Assembly: GCF_017353185.1 (NCBI RefSeq)
Contig: NZ_JAFMYV010000005.1
Location: forward strand, 248,001-312,000
DNA from: Fibrella rubiginis
GTDB taxonomy: Bacteria > Bacteroidota > Bacteroidia > Cytophagales > Spirosomataceae
Reading direction: 5' to 3'
Length of the DNA stretch: 64,000 nt
Shown here: one piece after another, positions 43,070 through 50,969 of the stretch
Layout: each line of letters starts with the position of its first letter
Numbering within the stretch: the stretch's first letter is position 1
Made by a program: the position numbers and the translations under genes
Notes under the pieces: model-generated
The model's input: the letters and a program-made list of their open reading frames with translations, nothing else
Told to the model about the DNA's origin: nothing
Databases searched by the model: none

Positions 43070-44479
43070 TTAGCGGTCAGGCAGATACAAACTGTTCCAA
43101 CGGTCCTGATATACGCGATGATACCTGCCGATGTGGTTGAGCGAATCGAGTAAAGGACGGGTATCTGATAGGGGGGCGGTGGCGCCTTTGCCATCGTAGG
43201 TAATGACGGCGGCAAAACCTTCGCGCCTGGCCATGGAGAATAGTTGCTCGTTGGTTAGTCCGGTCCCCTGGTGGAGGGGGGCAAAAAAGCCACCCAGGTG
43301 GCGGTCGATGCACCGGATTTTATAATGGCCAATTTGCTCATAAAAAAAGTCAACAGGAGCCAGCACTTCGCTGCCGGGTTGGCCAATAAGTGCGGCCATT
43401 TGCGCGTTCAATGCCGTCACCTGGGGTATGGTCAGGTTGTTATAAAGTAGCAGGCTACCCCGGTATAGCCCCGCCAGCAAATACGTTCCCAGCAAAGTTT
43501 GCCAAAGCCAACTGGCACGTTTGGGTTGCCACGCCGCCAGCTGTAGCGCCACAAACGCACACACAAACGGCACAAACTGCAGACCATACTGGATGGCGCT
43601 GCTACGACTGGCCGCGAGGTGAGCGATAACCAACAGCACCAGATAACGAGCTACCGGCTGTGAGGGAGTGCTTTCGGGGCGGGGTTGGCGGGTTAGCCAG
43701 TGTGCACCAACAGCCAACAGTCCTATTTCGAGGATTAGCCGTACCGGTTTCAGGGCCTGAAAGGTCGCTTTCAGCTTGTCGCTAAGGCTGTTGATGTGCA
43801 ACAGGGCCGGTTCGTTGCGCCACTGCATCAGCAGCGCAGCCCAGCCGTCGGCCAGCCATACATCGAGGAGATAAAAGCTGGAGACCACACCAGCGATAAA
43901 TCCGAAACCAACGGCCCAACCAGGCTTTCGGTACCACAGCAGCCAGCCGAACCCCGCCAGCGCAAAGCACAGACCATTGAGGTGAGTAAGCGTGGCCAGC
44001 CCGGCCAGCACACCCGCCCAGGCCCAGCGGTGGGTGGTCAGCAGCCAGAACGAGGCAAACCCAAAGGCCACGCACATAGGCTCGGGGCGATAAACAAAAG
44101 AGAACTCAATGACCAGACCATTGGCCACATACAACGCCATGCCCAGCCAAATGTGCTGACTATCCTGCCGTTGCTGCCGGAGGTATCCCCATAACAGCAA
44201 ACCCAGCAGCCCGGCCCACAATCCGCTGAACGCTTTGCCCGCTACCAGCGAAAAACCAAACACCTTCTGCCAGCCCGCGCTGAGGTAGATGAAGAGTTTA
44301 TGGTAGATGAACAGCTGCTCTTCCCAACCGTTCAGGCCGCAAAAAAGCTCAGACCGTACGCGCCCGTCCTGCACCAGCCAGTAGGCTTGTTCGGCCAGCC
44401 AGGCCTCATCGAAATGATGGGTGCGGTGATAGAACGTGGCCAGCAGCAGGACCAAAAAAGCCCAGAAAAGGGCCTTCAT
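43070..44479 (-). CDS. Membrane glycosyltransferase-like protein (GT-C type), copy 2
   Basis: 469 residues, clearly paralogous to the adjacent downstream gene: HFDEAWLAEQAYWLVQDGRV, YVANGLVIEFSFVYRPEPM, LTHLNGLCFALAGFGWLLW and a common ending DRWNSLYL. Tandem duplication is the simplest origin. Its ATG overlaps the stop of the preceding TlpA-like gene (ATGA), so the three genes form one operon. The acidic pair Asp-Glu after the first helix is kept in both copies, so both may be active with different donors or acceptors. Confidence 0.72.
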   Translation of the reverse strand: MKALFWAFLVLLLATFYHRTHHFDEAWLAEQAYWLVQDGRVRSELFCGLNGWEEQLFIYHKLFIYLSAGWQKVFGFSLVAGKAFSGLWAGLLGLLLWGYLRQQRQDSQHIWLGMALYVANGLVIEFSFVYRPEPMCVAFGFASFWLLTTHRWAWAGVLAGLATLTHLNGLCFALAGFGWLLWYRKPGWAVGFGFIAGVVSSFYLLDVWLADGWAALLMQWRNEPALLHINSLSDKLKATFQALKPVRLILEIGLLAVGAHWLTRQPRPESTPSQPVARYLVLLVIAHLAASRSSAIQYGLQFVPFVCAFVALQLAAWQPKRASWLWQTLLGTYLLAGLYRGSLLLYNNLTIPQVTALNAQMAALIGQPGSEVLAPVDFFYEQIGHYKIRCIDRHLGGFFAPLHQGTGLTNEQLFSMARREGFAAVITYDGKGATAPLSDTRPLLDSLNHIGRYHRVYQDRWNSLYLPDR

Positions 44480-46149
44480 TTCAGCAGTTCGCGGATTTGC
44501 ACTACCAGTTTGTCGAACTGATCGGGCAGCAGGGCCTCCTTTCTGTTGAGCTTGCCGGCAGGCGTGAAGATTCGGGCGGGGTTAGGGTCATACAGGTTAA
44601 GCAGCGATGTTGCCTGTATCGTCTGGGCTTCGCTGAGGCGCACGTGCTCACCACGCAGGCGGTTGCGCACGATAAACTCCAGCCACAGGTCGTCATCCGT
44701 GTTGTTGGTAGAAACAAACAAAAGGGTTAGGTCGCGGGGGCTGAAAATGTCATTAAGCCGTTGAACATCCTGCGCCAATTGCACTGTAGGCCCACTTTCC
44801 GGCGACCAGATCACCGTATACACCACCCGCCCCCGGTTGCGGTCAAGTACTTTCTGTACCAGATCAGCCCCGTTGTCGAATGAAGCGGCGGTAACAATGA
44901 TGCCGTCGTCGACGGGACCAGTGGCGCGTTTTTTGTCCAGGGCGAGGTAAGCCGTGCGGGCCAACCGAACGCGGGCCGTGTCGCGCAGGGCCAGGGCCAG
45001 CACGTCGTTGAACGACTGACTGAGGTGCTGCCCCGCCAGTTGGGGGCGGATGTGCTGACCCAGCAGCCTGACAACATCCAGGGTGAGCTGGGGTATTTCC
45101 GTAGCCAGGGTATAGCCTTTCAGGTAATTAACGGCCGTGCTGTCGAACAGGCTACGGGCCGCCGCGAGTGTATTTTCGTAAGCAATTACTTTGCCCAGCG
45201 TGTCGGGGTTGCGCTCCATGAGTTTGGAAAAATAGCGCAGGTCGGCCTGACGGGCGGTGTTGCTTTGTTCAAAACCCGCCAGTCGTTCGCGGTCAGCGGG
45301 GGTAAGGTCTTTACCATAGCGGAGCAGCAACCCGGCTATGGTACGTACTTTGATGTTGCGCCCGGCCAGCGACGAATTTTGGGCAACGGCAGTCACGGCA
45401 TACGTACCAAACCGCCCAAGGGCCGTGGCGCGGGCGGGGGTCATGAGGTTGTCGGCACCTGAGAAAAGGCCCGTCTGACCCAGGCTACCTATTTTCTGGC
45501 CTGTTTCGTTGGCTTTGTCGAGCACATACGCCGCCGCATCGTAGCGGGCATTGGCCTGCACCCAGGTATTTACCAGTGGAAACACAGTGTGCGTTGCTGA
45601 AAACGATGACAATGGGCTACTAAACAACGCGTTAAGGGTGGTAAAAGCATCAGACAGTGAGCCACCCAGTGCTCTCTGAATTGCTTTCTGGCGAGCCGTT
45701 GCCGCCTTACCGGCCTGCTGTTCGGCTTCGTAGGCTTTGTATTGCGCAAACTGCTGATTGACCTGCGCGTTGACCCCGCCAAACTGAAACGGCACCGCCG
45801 CCACATACAGCGAATCATTATCAATGTTGATCGTTACCGACCCCGCCGTAGCCAGGAAAGCCGTGGCCGCGTTGCCCACCTGAAACTGCATTTCTTCGAG
45901 TGGGTAAATAATGGGCACTGCCACCCGAAACCGCCCGTCGGTTTGTAGCGGTGCCGAAAACAACTGGTCAACGCCCCCGCGCAGGATGTTGGTGCGGCTC
46001 ACCGCAATGTTGGGTGACTGCCGATACAGGCGCGCCGACAGCCGCTGCACCTGCCCGGACACAATCACCGAATCGACCGCCGTTTGGGCGTGAGAAATCC
46101 CCGCCAAAGTCAGGCAAAACAGACCAACCAGAATAAACCGCATGTTCAT
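44476..46149 (-). CDS. Secreted TlpA-like protein lacking the CxxC redox site
   Basis: 557 residues with a signal peptide (ILVGLFCLTLAGISHA), an N-terminal beta domain (VIVSGQVQRLSARLY, then VAVPIIYPLEEMQFQVG), a long helical middle, and a C-terminal thioredoxin-like domain. In that last domain the strand that normally carries W-C-x-x-C reads RVVYTVIWSPESGPTVQLA, so both cysteines are missing. The fold continues with DLTLLFVSTNNTDDDLW. It is periplasmic, probably not redox-active, and heads the operon with two glycosyltransferase-like genes. Confidence 0.72.
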   Translation of the reverse strand: MNMRFILVGLFCLTLAGISHAQTAVDSVIVSGQVQRLSARLYRQSPNIAVSRTNILRGGVDQLFSAPLQTDGRFRVAVPIIYPLEEMQFQVGNAATAFLATAGSVTINIDNDSLYVAAVPFQFGGVNAQVNQQFAQYKAYEAEQQAGKAATARQKAIQRALGGSLSDAFTTLNALFSSPLSSFSATHTVFPLVNTWVQANARYDAAAYVLDKANETGQKIGSLGQTGLFSGADNLMTPARATALGRFGTYAVTAVAQNSSLAGRNIKVRTIAGLLLRYGKDLTPADRERLAGFEQSNTARQADLRYFSKLMERNPDTLGKVIAYENTLAAARSLFDSTAVNYLKGYTLATEIPQLTLDVVRLLGQHIRPQLAGQHLSQSFNDVLALALRDTARVRLARTAYLALDKKRATGPVDDGIIVTAASFDNGADLVQKVLDRNRGRVVYTVIWSPESGPTVQLAQDVQRLNDIFSPRDLTLLFVSTNNTDDDLWLEFIVRNRLRGEHVRLSEAQTIQATSLLNLYDPNPARIFTPAGKLNRKEALLPDQFDKLVVQIRELLK

Positions 46150-46187
46150 AGGGAGGTAAATTAGGCAAAAAAACTGCCTCCTACTTT

Positions 46188-46228
46188 GTAGCTGCTGGTC
46201 AAGATGATATATCTTGACCAGCAGCTAC
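46188..46228. repeat. 18-bp perfect stem-loop upstream of TlpA-like gene
   Basis: GTAGCTGCTGGTCAAGAT (46188-46205) pairs with 46211-46228 across a five-base loop. On the minus strand a T7 tract follows about 15 bases later, ahead of the start at 46149. It may be a leader attenuator. The remainder of the 285-base gap to 46434 holds nothing recognisable. Confidence 0.8.
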
Positions 46229-46434
46229 GTGACCGAATGGGTTTGAGCGAAGGCGAAAGTGGGGAGGAGAAAAACCGTAAGTAAGAAGCGTGCGGCAGAA
46301 AGCATAAGGCAGGAAGTTGGCCTGCTAAAATAGTGGTGAAACGCCCGGTTGGCACGAAAAATTAGCAATATAAGCTCGCTTCGCGCTACTTTATTCCACA
46401 GCCCTCGCCCATTCCACAGGTAAATCAGCACCCG

Positions 46435-47166
46435 CTATGCGTCAGGCGGCAAACTGTAGTTTACTTGAACAAACTGCTCGCTAAAGCCCAACGTTAGATA
46501 CAGCCCCTTGCCCATAGCCGATGCCTGGAGCACTGCATAAGTGAACCCTTCCGCCATTGCCTGGTTGAGTACCGTTATCATCGTTTGGCGAGCCAGCCCT
46601 TTAGCCCTCATCGTCGGGATAATCCCCACACTATGAATGCCAATGATAGACCCGTTGGTATGGTGAAGAGCGCACGTCCCAATGGGTGTATTATTCAGAT
46701 AAACCAGGAAGAACGCTGTCGTTGGATAGGTCGGCAGAAGTAGGTCGGCGGTAATTCGATAGCCAAAAGCTTGACTAAACAACGCCTCCCACTCAACGGC
46801 CATTGCTTTGGTTCTAACGGTCTCTAAACGAATGGGTTGCGTTTGTTTCAGGGGGTGGTGCAGGTCCATACCCATACCTGCCTGCTCTGATATTCTCTTG
46901 AAACCGGCACGCTCTAACAGACTCTGCGACCCGCTATTGTAGATGTCCCAATAAGGAACGATCAGCTTCACAGATGCGGCTTTTACTTGCTCCAAGGCCA
47001 GCTTCACCTGCGCCTCGTTATGATCACCGCGAAACCATAGTCGGTTGGGCCACTCGGCGTTATTGACCATACAGATGTCGAACTCCGGAGTTGACAAGTA
47101 TGCGTTTACTGACTGGCCCACTGTCTGCCAGAGCGATGTCAGGTTCGCTATGTTCTCCTGGATCAT
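46435..47166 (-). CDS. GNAT-family acetyltransferase
   Basis: 243 residues. A degenerate N-terminal half precedes a C-terminal GNAT domain with YLNNTPIGTCALHHTNG, IGIHSVGIIPTMRAKGLARQTM (acetyl-CoA-binding R-x-x-G-x-A/G variant) and LQASAMGKGLYLTLGF. Substrate is unknown. It starts eight bases after the DMT transporter gene, so the two are co-transcribed. Base composition of this and the next two genes is more AT-rich than their neighbours. Confidence 0.83.
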   Translation of the reverse strand: MIQENIANLTSLWQTVGQSVNAYLSTPEFDICMVNNAEWPNRLWFRGDHNEAQVKLALEQVKAASVKLIVPYWDIYNSGSQSLLERAGFKRISEQAGMGMDLHHPLKQTQPIRLETVRTKAMAVEWEALFSQAFGYRITADLLLPTYPTTAFFLVYLNNTPIGTCALHHTNGSIIGIHSVGIIPTMRAKGLARQTMITVLNQAMAEGFTYAVLQASAMGKGLYLTLGFSEQFVQVNYSLPPDA

Positions 47167-47174
47167 GGTCGGTC

Positions 47175-47624
47175 TTACGATTTATTAATGAGAAATAAGT
47201 CTAACAGCAACGCCCCTACACCCCATGCTTTTTTGGCATTGATTGGCTGAACGGACAAATCGAACCAGCCAAAATATCCCGCCAAAACCGAGAAAAGAAG
47301 TTGACCGCTCAGGCCTAAAGGCAGCATAGTGGCAATTCCCAATTTGGGTACAGTACAATGGTAAAGCTCAATGCCTGCCATGCTACATATGCCGCCTGCA
47401 AACCATAAATAATGGGGCACGGCTTTCAACTGATGTAGCGTTGGGACGTTTTTAACACTCAATAGCACCACTAGGGTACCAACAACCGCGCTGCTAAGAA
47501 AAGCAGACAACGAAGCCAAGAGGGAGTGTTTGAGAAGAACGCCCAACAGGGTATTCAAACCAGCCTGAAGGGCCAGAAAAACGCCTCCCACAAAAGCGAG
47601 CACAGACAAGGTTACTTGATTCAT
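47175..47624 (-). CDS. DMT-superfamily transporter, YdcZ/DUF606 type
   Basis: 149 residues with five membrane segments starting MNQVTLSVLAFVGGVFLALQ, followed by AGLNTLLGVLLKHSLLASLSAFL and YLWFAGGICSMAGIELYH. It matches the small YdcZ (DUF606) family of five-helix transporters, often working as pairs or homodimers. Its substrate is unknown. It lies between the Crp/Fnr-type regulator and a GNAT gene, probably its regulon. Confidence 0.82.
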   Translation of the reverse strand: MNQVTLSVLAFVGGVFLALQAGLNTLLGVLLKHSLLASLSAFLSSAVVGTLVVLLSVKNVPTLHQLKAVPHYLWFAGGICSMAGIELYHCTVPKLGIATMLPLGLSGQLLFSVLAGYFGWFDLSVQPINAKKAWGVGALLLDLFLINKS

Positions 47625-47682
47625 GCCCAAACTTAAACGAGAGCCTAACCAACGGCATTTACATATGTTAAGTGGGCAAAAA

Positions 47683-48285
47683 TTAGATAAGATTTAGCCC
47701 TTTACGAATGCGACTTAGCTGCGTCGGCGTGATACCGAGGTATGAAGCAATGTGTAGCTGAAGTACCTGCTTCTCCAGATCAGGGTAATCGTCAAGGAAT
47801 GTAAGATACCGCTCGGTAGCGGTTTGAGTGGCGAAGGCTAACTGCCGCTTCTCGTTGTTGATGACCCAGTTTCTTTCTAAATAAGCAATATAGAAATTCG
47901 TCAGATCGCTGTTTTCGCAGATGAGCTGTTTGTACTGACGATAATCAACCACCAGTATGATGCTCTCGACTATTGCCTGTAAACCGAAGGCCGACGGAGA
48001 AGCCTGAAGCAGCGACACAGTCGAACCGGCAAAGTTACCGGCTATGAAAAAGTTTTTGATGTGAGCCGCTCCTTGTTGATTGATCAGCAGCGACGCCAGT
48101 ATGCCCTCGCAGACGAAGTAAAAATTACGGGCTGTTTGGCCGGTTTGCACCAAAAAATTCCCTCTCGGCACCGATTGACACCGCAGTAGAGCGAGGAGTT
48201 TAGCGAACGATGCGTCGGTAACGACCGAATAGCTGTCGATCGTTCGCCGAAATTGGTTGCTATAAGCTTCTGGTACAACTTTCAT
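47683..48285 (-). CDS. Crp/Fnr-family transcription regulator
   Basis: 200 residues with an N-terminal cyclic-nucleotide-binding fold (VPRGNFLVQTGQTARNFYFVCEGILASLL) and a C-terminal HTH (LHIASYLGITPTQLSRIRKGL). The typical arginine/serine of a cAMP pocket is not evident, so the effector may differ. It begins 12 bases after the nuoC stop and precedes the DMT and GNAT genes. It probably controls the downstream two. Confidence 0.9.
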   Translation of the reverse strand: MKVVPEAYSNQFRRTIDSYSVVTDASFAKLLALLRCQSVPRGNFLVQTGQTARNFYFVCEGILASLLINQQGAAHIKNFFIAGNFAGSTVSLLQASPSAFGLQAIVESIILVVDYRQYKQLICENSDLTNFYIAYLERNWVINNEKRQLAFATQTATERYLTFLDDYPDLEKQVLQLHIASYLGITPTQLSRIRKGLNLI

Positions 48286-48297
48286 CGAAGTATCGTG

Positions 48298-48822
48298 TCA
48301 TACTACGTTCGTCGAAATACCGTGGTATCGTTCTGGTTCGGTGTAGTCGCGGCGGAGGGGGTGGCCGGTCCAGTCGGTGGGGAGCAGAATACGGCGCAGG
48401 TCGGGGTGGCCCACAAACCGGATGCCGACCAGATCAAATGCCTCGCGCTCATGCCAGTCGGCGGTACGCCAGATGGCCGTTAGGCTAGGTACATCGGGCA
48501 ACGCTATCTCACTAATATTTTCTAAATCAACTGGTTGGATTATTTGTACAGGTCGCGCAACGGTCAATTTTAGCATAAGGTCGTGACCGTATGGAATGGA
48601 TGTCAGGTTATAAATTACTTCCATCGTTCCCGTTTCTACCCCGTTATCAATCGCCGTGACGCAGGCCAGCAAATCGAAGAAAAGGCGGTCGTCGTTGCGC
48701 AAAAACTGACAAAGTGCCACCAGTTCCCCAGCCTCCACCGTCAGGTACGGCTGAAAGTTCGCTTCAACAGGCGTTACTGTAAAGCGCTGGGCAAGGAGGT
48801 CGGTGATTTGGGAGAAAGTCAT
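48298..48822 (-). CDS. nuoC: NADH-quinone oxidoreductase subunit C, stand-alone
   Basis: 174 residues of the 30-kDa complex I subunit. Visible are [58 protein letters not shown], and [14 protein letters not shown], the conserved quinone-side C-terminal motif. No nuoA, B or D gene is adjacent, which is unusual, since these normally flank nuoC. The remainder of complex I must lie elsewhere, or this is a displaced copy. It lies between comB and the Crp/Fnr gene. Confidence 0.9.
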   Translation of the reverse strand: MTFSQITDLLAQRFTVTPVEANFQPYLTVEAGELVALCQFLRNDDRLFFDLLACVTAIDNGVETGTMEVIYNLTSIPYGHDLMLKLTVARPVQIIQPVDLENISEIALPDVPSLTAIWRTADWHEREAFDLVGIRFVGHPDLRRILLPTDWTGHPLRRDYTEPERYHGISTNVV

Positions 48823-48824
48823 TA

Positions 48825-48855
48825 CAGTAGGCAGTATGCAGTGGCAGTGGGCAGC
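48825..48855. repeat. Single heptad arm (GCAGTnn units) between comB and nuoC
   Basis: Four spaced GCAGT-type units (for example GGCAGTA, TGCAGTG), seven, seven, six and seven bases apart, fill the gap between the comB stop and the nuoC start. No inverse arm is present. Confidence 0.6.
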
Positions 48856-49565
48856 TATAGTTCCATTTTCACCAGTGCATTGCCGCGCAGCACGGGCACC
48901 ACGTCGTAGAGATCGTGTTGCAGGCAGTAGGCAATGTCTTTTTGAATGCCCAGGCGTTGCAGGCGGCGGATGTGCGAGGCGGCAGCGAGGTAGCTAATGA
49001 GGTTCTCCTTGCCGTCGCAATAGAGGCGGTGGGCCATCAGGACGCTGTCTTCCATCATCGAATACTCGTCTTTAAGGCGGTCGGCGAGGGCACCGGCAAA
49101 GAGCGTGTCTTCCAGGTTTACCCGCCCTTTCCAGCCCGCGCACAGCACCAGCACGTCATACGACTGCCCGCGCAGGTAATTGGCAATGGCGTCCAGGTTC
49201 AGAAACGACCCCACCAGCACTTTCACCGCCGACCGCGATTTGGTAATAGCCAGGGTGCCGTTGGTAGTGGTCATGGCAATGTCGGCGCCATCCAGCCGCT
49301 CATCCATGTAGCTAAACGGTGAGTTGTCAAGGTCAAACCCTTCCACGGTGCGCGCATTGCGCTCAGCCGCAGCCAGGTAACCCCGTTCCTGCAGGTTGCG
49401 GCACTCCTCGACGGTGGCCACGGGAATGATGCTCCCCACGCCATAGGCAAAGGCCGTAACCATGCAGGATGTAGCCCGGAACACGTCGGCCACCACCACA
49501 ATCGTGTTGTCTACGTCGTGAAGGTGCAGTAAATCCGGGGTCAAACAAACGTCAATGTGTTTCAT
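48855..49565 (-). CDS. comB: 2-phosphosulfolactate phosphatase
   Basis: 236 residues with the ComB hallmarks [57 protein letters not shown] and [20 protein letters not shown]. It removes phosphate from phosphosulfolactate. Outside coenzyme M producers the product sulfolactate may feed sulfonate or sulfonolipid metabolism, a plausible link in Cytophagales. ComA is not in the window. Confidence 0.93.
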   Translation of the reverse strand: MKHIDVCLTPDLLHLHDVDNTIVVVADVFRATSCMVTAFAYGVGSIIPVATVEECRNLQERGYLAAAERNARTVEGFDLDNSPFSYMDERLDGADIAMTTTNGTLAITKSRSAVKVLVGSFLNLDAIANYLRGQSYDVLVLCAGWKGRVNLEDTLFAGALADRLKDEYSMMEDSVLMAHRLYCDGKENLISYLAAASHIRRLQRLGIQKDIAYCLQHDLYDVVPVLRGNALVKMEL

Positions 49566-49566
49566 A

Positions 49567-49674
49567 GAAGAGAAGGAGAAAAGGAGGAGGGAGGAAAGCA
49601 GGAAGGGGCTTCGCCTTGGTCTTCTGGTACAGCGCGAAGCCTCTTCCTGCTCTCCTCCCTCCTCCTTTCTGCCT
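49567..49674. repeat. Purine-rich inverted repeat with GCTTCGC core
   Basis: Arms made of GGAG-rich units (AAAAGGAG, GGAGGGAG and similar) flank GGGCTTCGC and its inverse. Units are 7 to 8 bases. It lies between the gcvT stop and the comB start, both on the minus strand. Confidence 0.82.
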
Positions 49675-50779
49675 ATTTTTTAATAAAGGGTATTTTAGTC
49701 ACCTCGGCTTTCAACAGTTTATCGCGCACCTTCACGAAAATATCGGTACCGGGTTTGCTTAATTCGGTGGGTACGTACCCCATACCGATGCCCTTGCCCA
49801 GCGTGGGCGATTGGGTACCCGATGTTACCTCGCCGACTGCGGTGCCGTCGGCAGTGCAGAGTTCGTAATGACTGCGCGGAATACCCCGGTCTATCATACT
49901 GAAACCGACCAGCTTACGCGTCAGCCCTGCTTCTTTTTGCGCTTTCAGGGCGGCAGCATTAATAAAGTCGTGACTACCCGCAGCCGTAGTAAACTTGGTT
50001 ACCCAGCCCAGCCCGGCTTCCAGCGGTGAGGTCTCGTCGGTGATATCGTTGCCGTAGAGGCAATAACCCGATTCCAAACGGAGCGTATCACGGGCACCGA
50101 GACCTATTGGCTTGATGCCGAAGGGTTTGCCAGCTTCCATAATGGCATTCCAGACGGCTTCGGCCTGATGATTCGACACGTAGATCTCGAACCCACCCGC
50201 GCCCGTATAGCCCGTTGCCGACACAATCACGTTGGCCATACCCGCAAAATCGGTCTTCTCGAAAGTATAGTAACTCATCGAATCAAGCAGGGCGTTGGTC
50301 AATGGTTGTAAGGCTTTGGCGGCCAGCGGCCCCTGTACGGCAAACAGGCACATGTCGTCAGACACGTTCACCATCTCGACATCGAACTCTGAAGCATATT
50401 GACTGATCCAGTTCCAGTCTTTCTCAATGTTTGAGGCGTTAACCACGAGCATATATTCGATCTCCGAAATCCGGTACACCAGCAGGTCGTCGACCACACC
50501 GCCCTGGTCATTGGGGAGGTAGGAATACTGCACCCGCCCGTCATAAAGTGCGGTAGCATCGTTGGCCGAGACTTTCAGAATAAGGTCGAGTGCACCGGGG
50601 CCTTTGAGGACAAACTCGCCCATGTGCGAGACGTCGAAGATGCCCACGGCATTGCGAACGGTGTTATGTTCGTCGAGATCGGAGGAGTAGCGAACGGGCA
50701 TTTCGTAGCCCGCAAAAGGAACAATCTTGGCCCCCAACGCCCGGTGGACAGCCTCAAGGGGAACGTGTTTCAGCGACAT
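49673..50779 (-). CDS. gcvT: Aminomethyltransferase (glycine cleavage T protein)
   Basis: 368 residues, the tetrahydrofolate-dependent T protein of the glycine cleavage system. Motifs: AKIVPFAGYEMPVRYSS, NAVGIFDVSHMGEFVLKGP, YTGAGGFEIYVSN, LGARDTLRLESGYCLYGNDI and EVTSGTQSPTLGKGIGMGYV. gcvH and gcvP are not adjacent. Stop at 49673 meets the hairpin that separates it from comB. Confidence 0.96.
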   Translation of the reverse strand: MSLKHVPLEAVHRALGAKIVPFAGYEMPVRYSSDLDEHNTVRNAVGIFDVSHMGEFVLKGPGALDLILKVSANDATALYDGRVQYSYLPNDQGGVVDDLLVYRISEIEYMLVVNASNIEKDWNWISQYASEFDVEMVNVSDDMCLFAVQGPLAAKALQPLTNALLDSMSYYTFEKTDFAGMANVIVSATGYTGAGGFEIYVSNHQAEAVWNAIMEAGKPFGIKPIGLGARDTLRLESGYCLYGNDITDETSPLEAGLGWVTKFTTAAGSHDFINAAALKAQKEAGLTRKLVGFSMIDRGIPRSHYELCTADGTAVGEVTSGTQSPTLGKGIGMGYVPTELSKPGTDIFVKVRDKLLKAEVTKIPFIKK

Positions 50780-50969
50780 GTTGACGAGTTAATAAGCCGC
50801 AAAAATACGTCCTTTCGGCTACACCCGTTGATCAGAAGAAAATTTGCCGTTCATAGCTGTCGAACGAGTGGTGTAGTGGGGATGGCACAGACACACAACA
50901 CTGTTGCTTACAGACCGACCCTATGAATCGGCTTGTTACTCAAGGCCTAGCCCGTCTATTAACAATACT

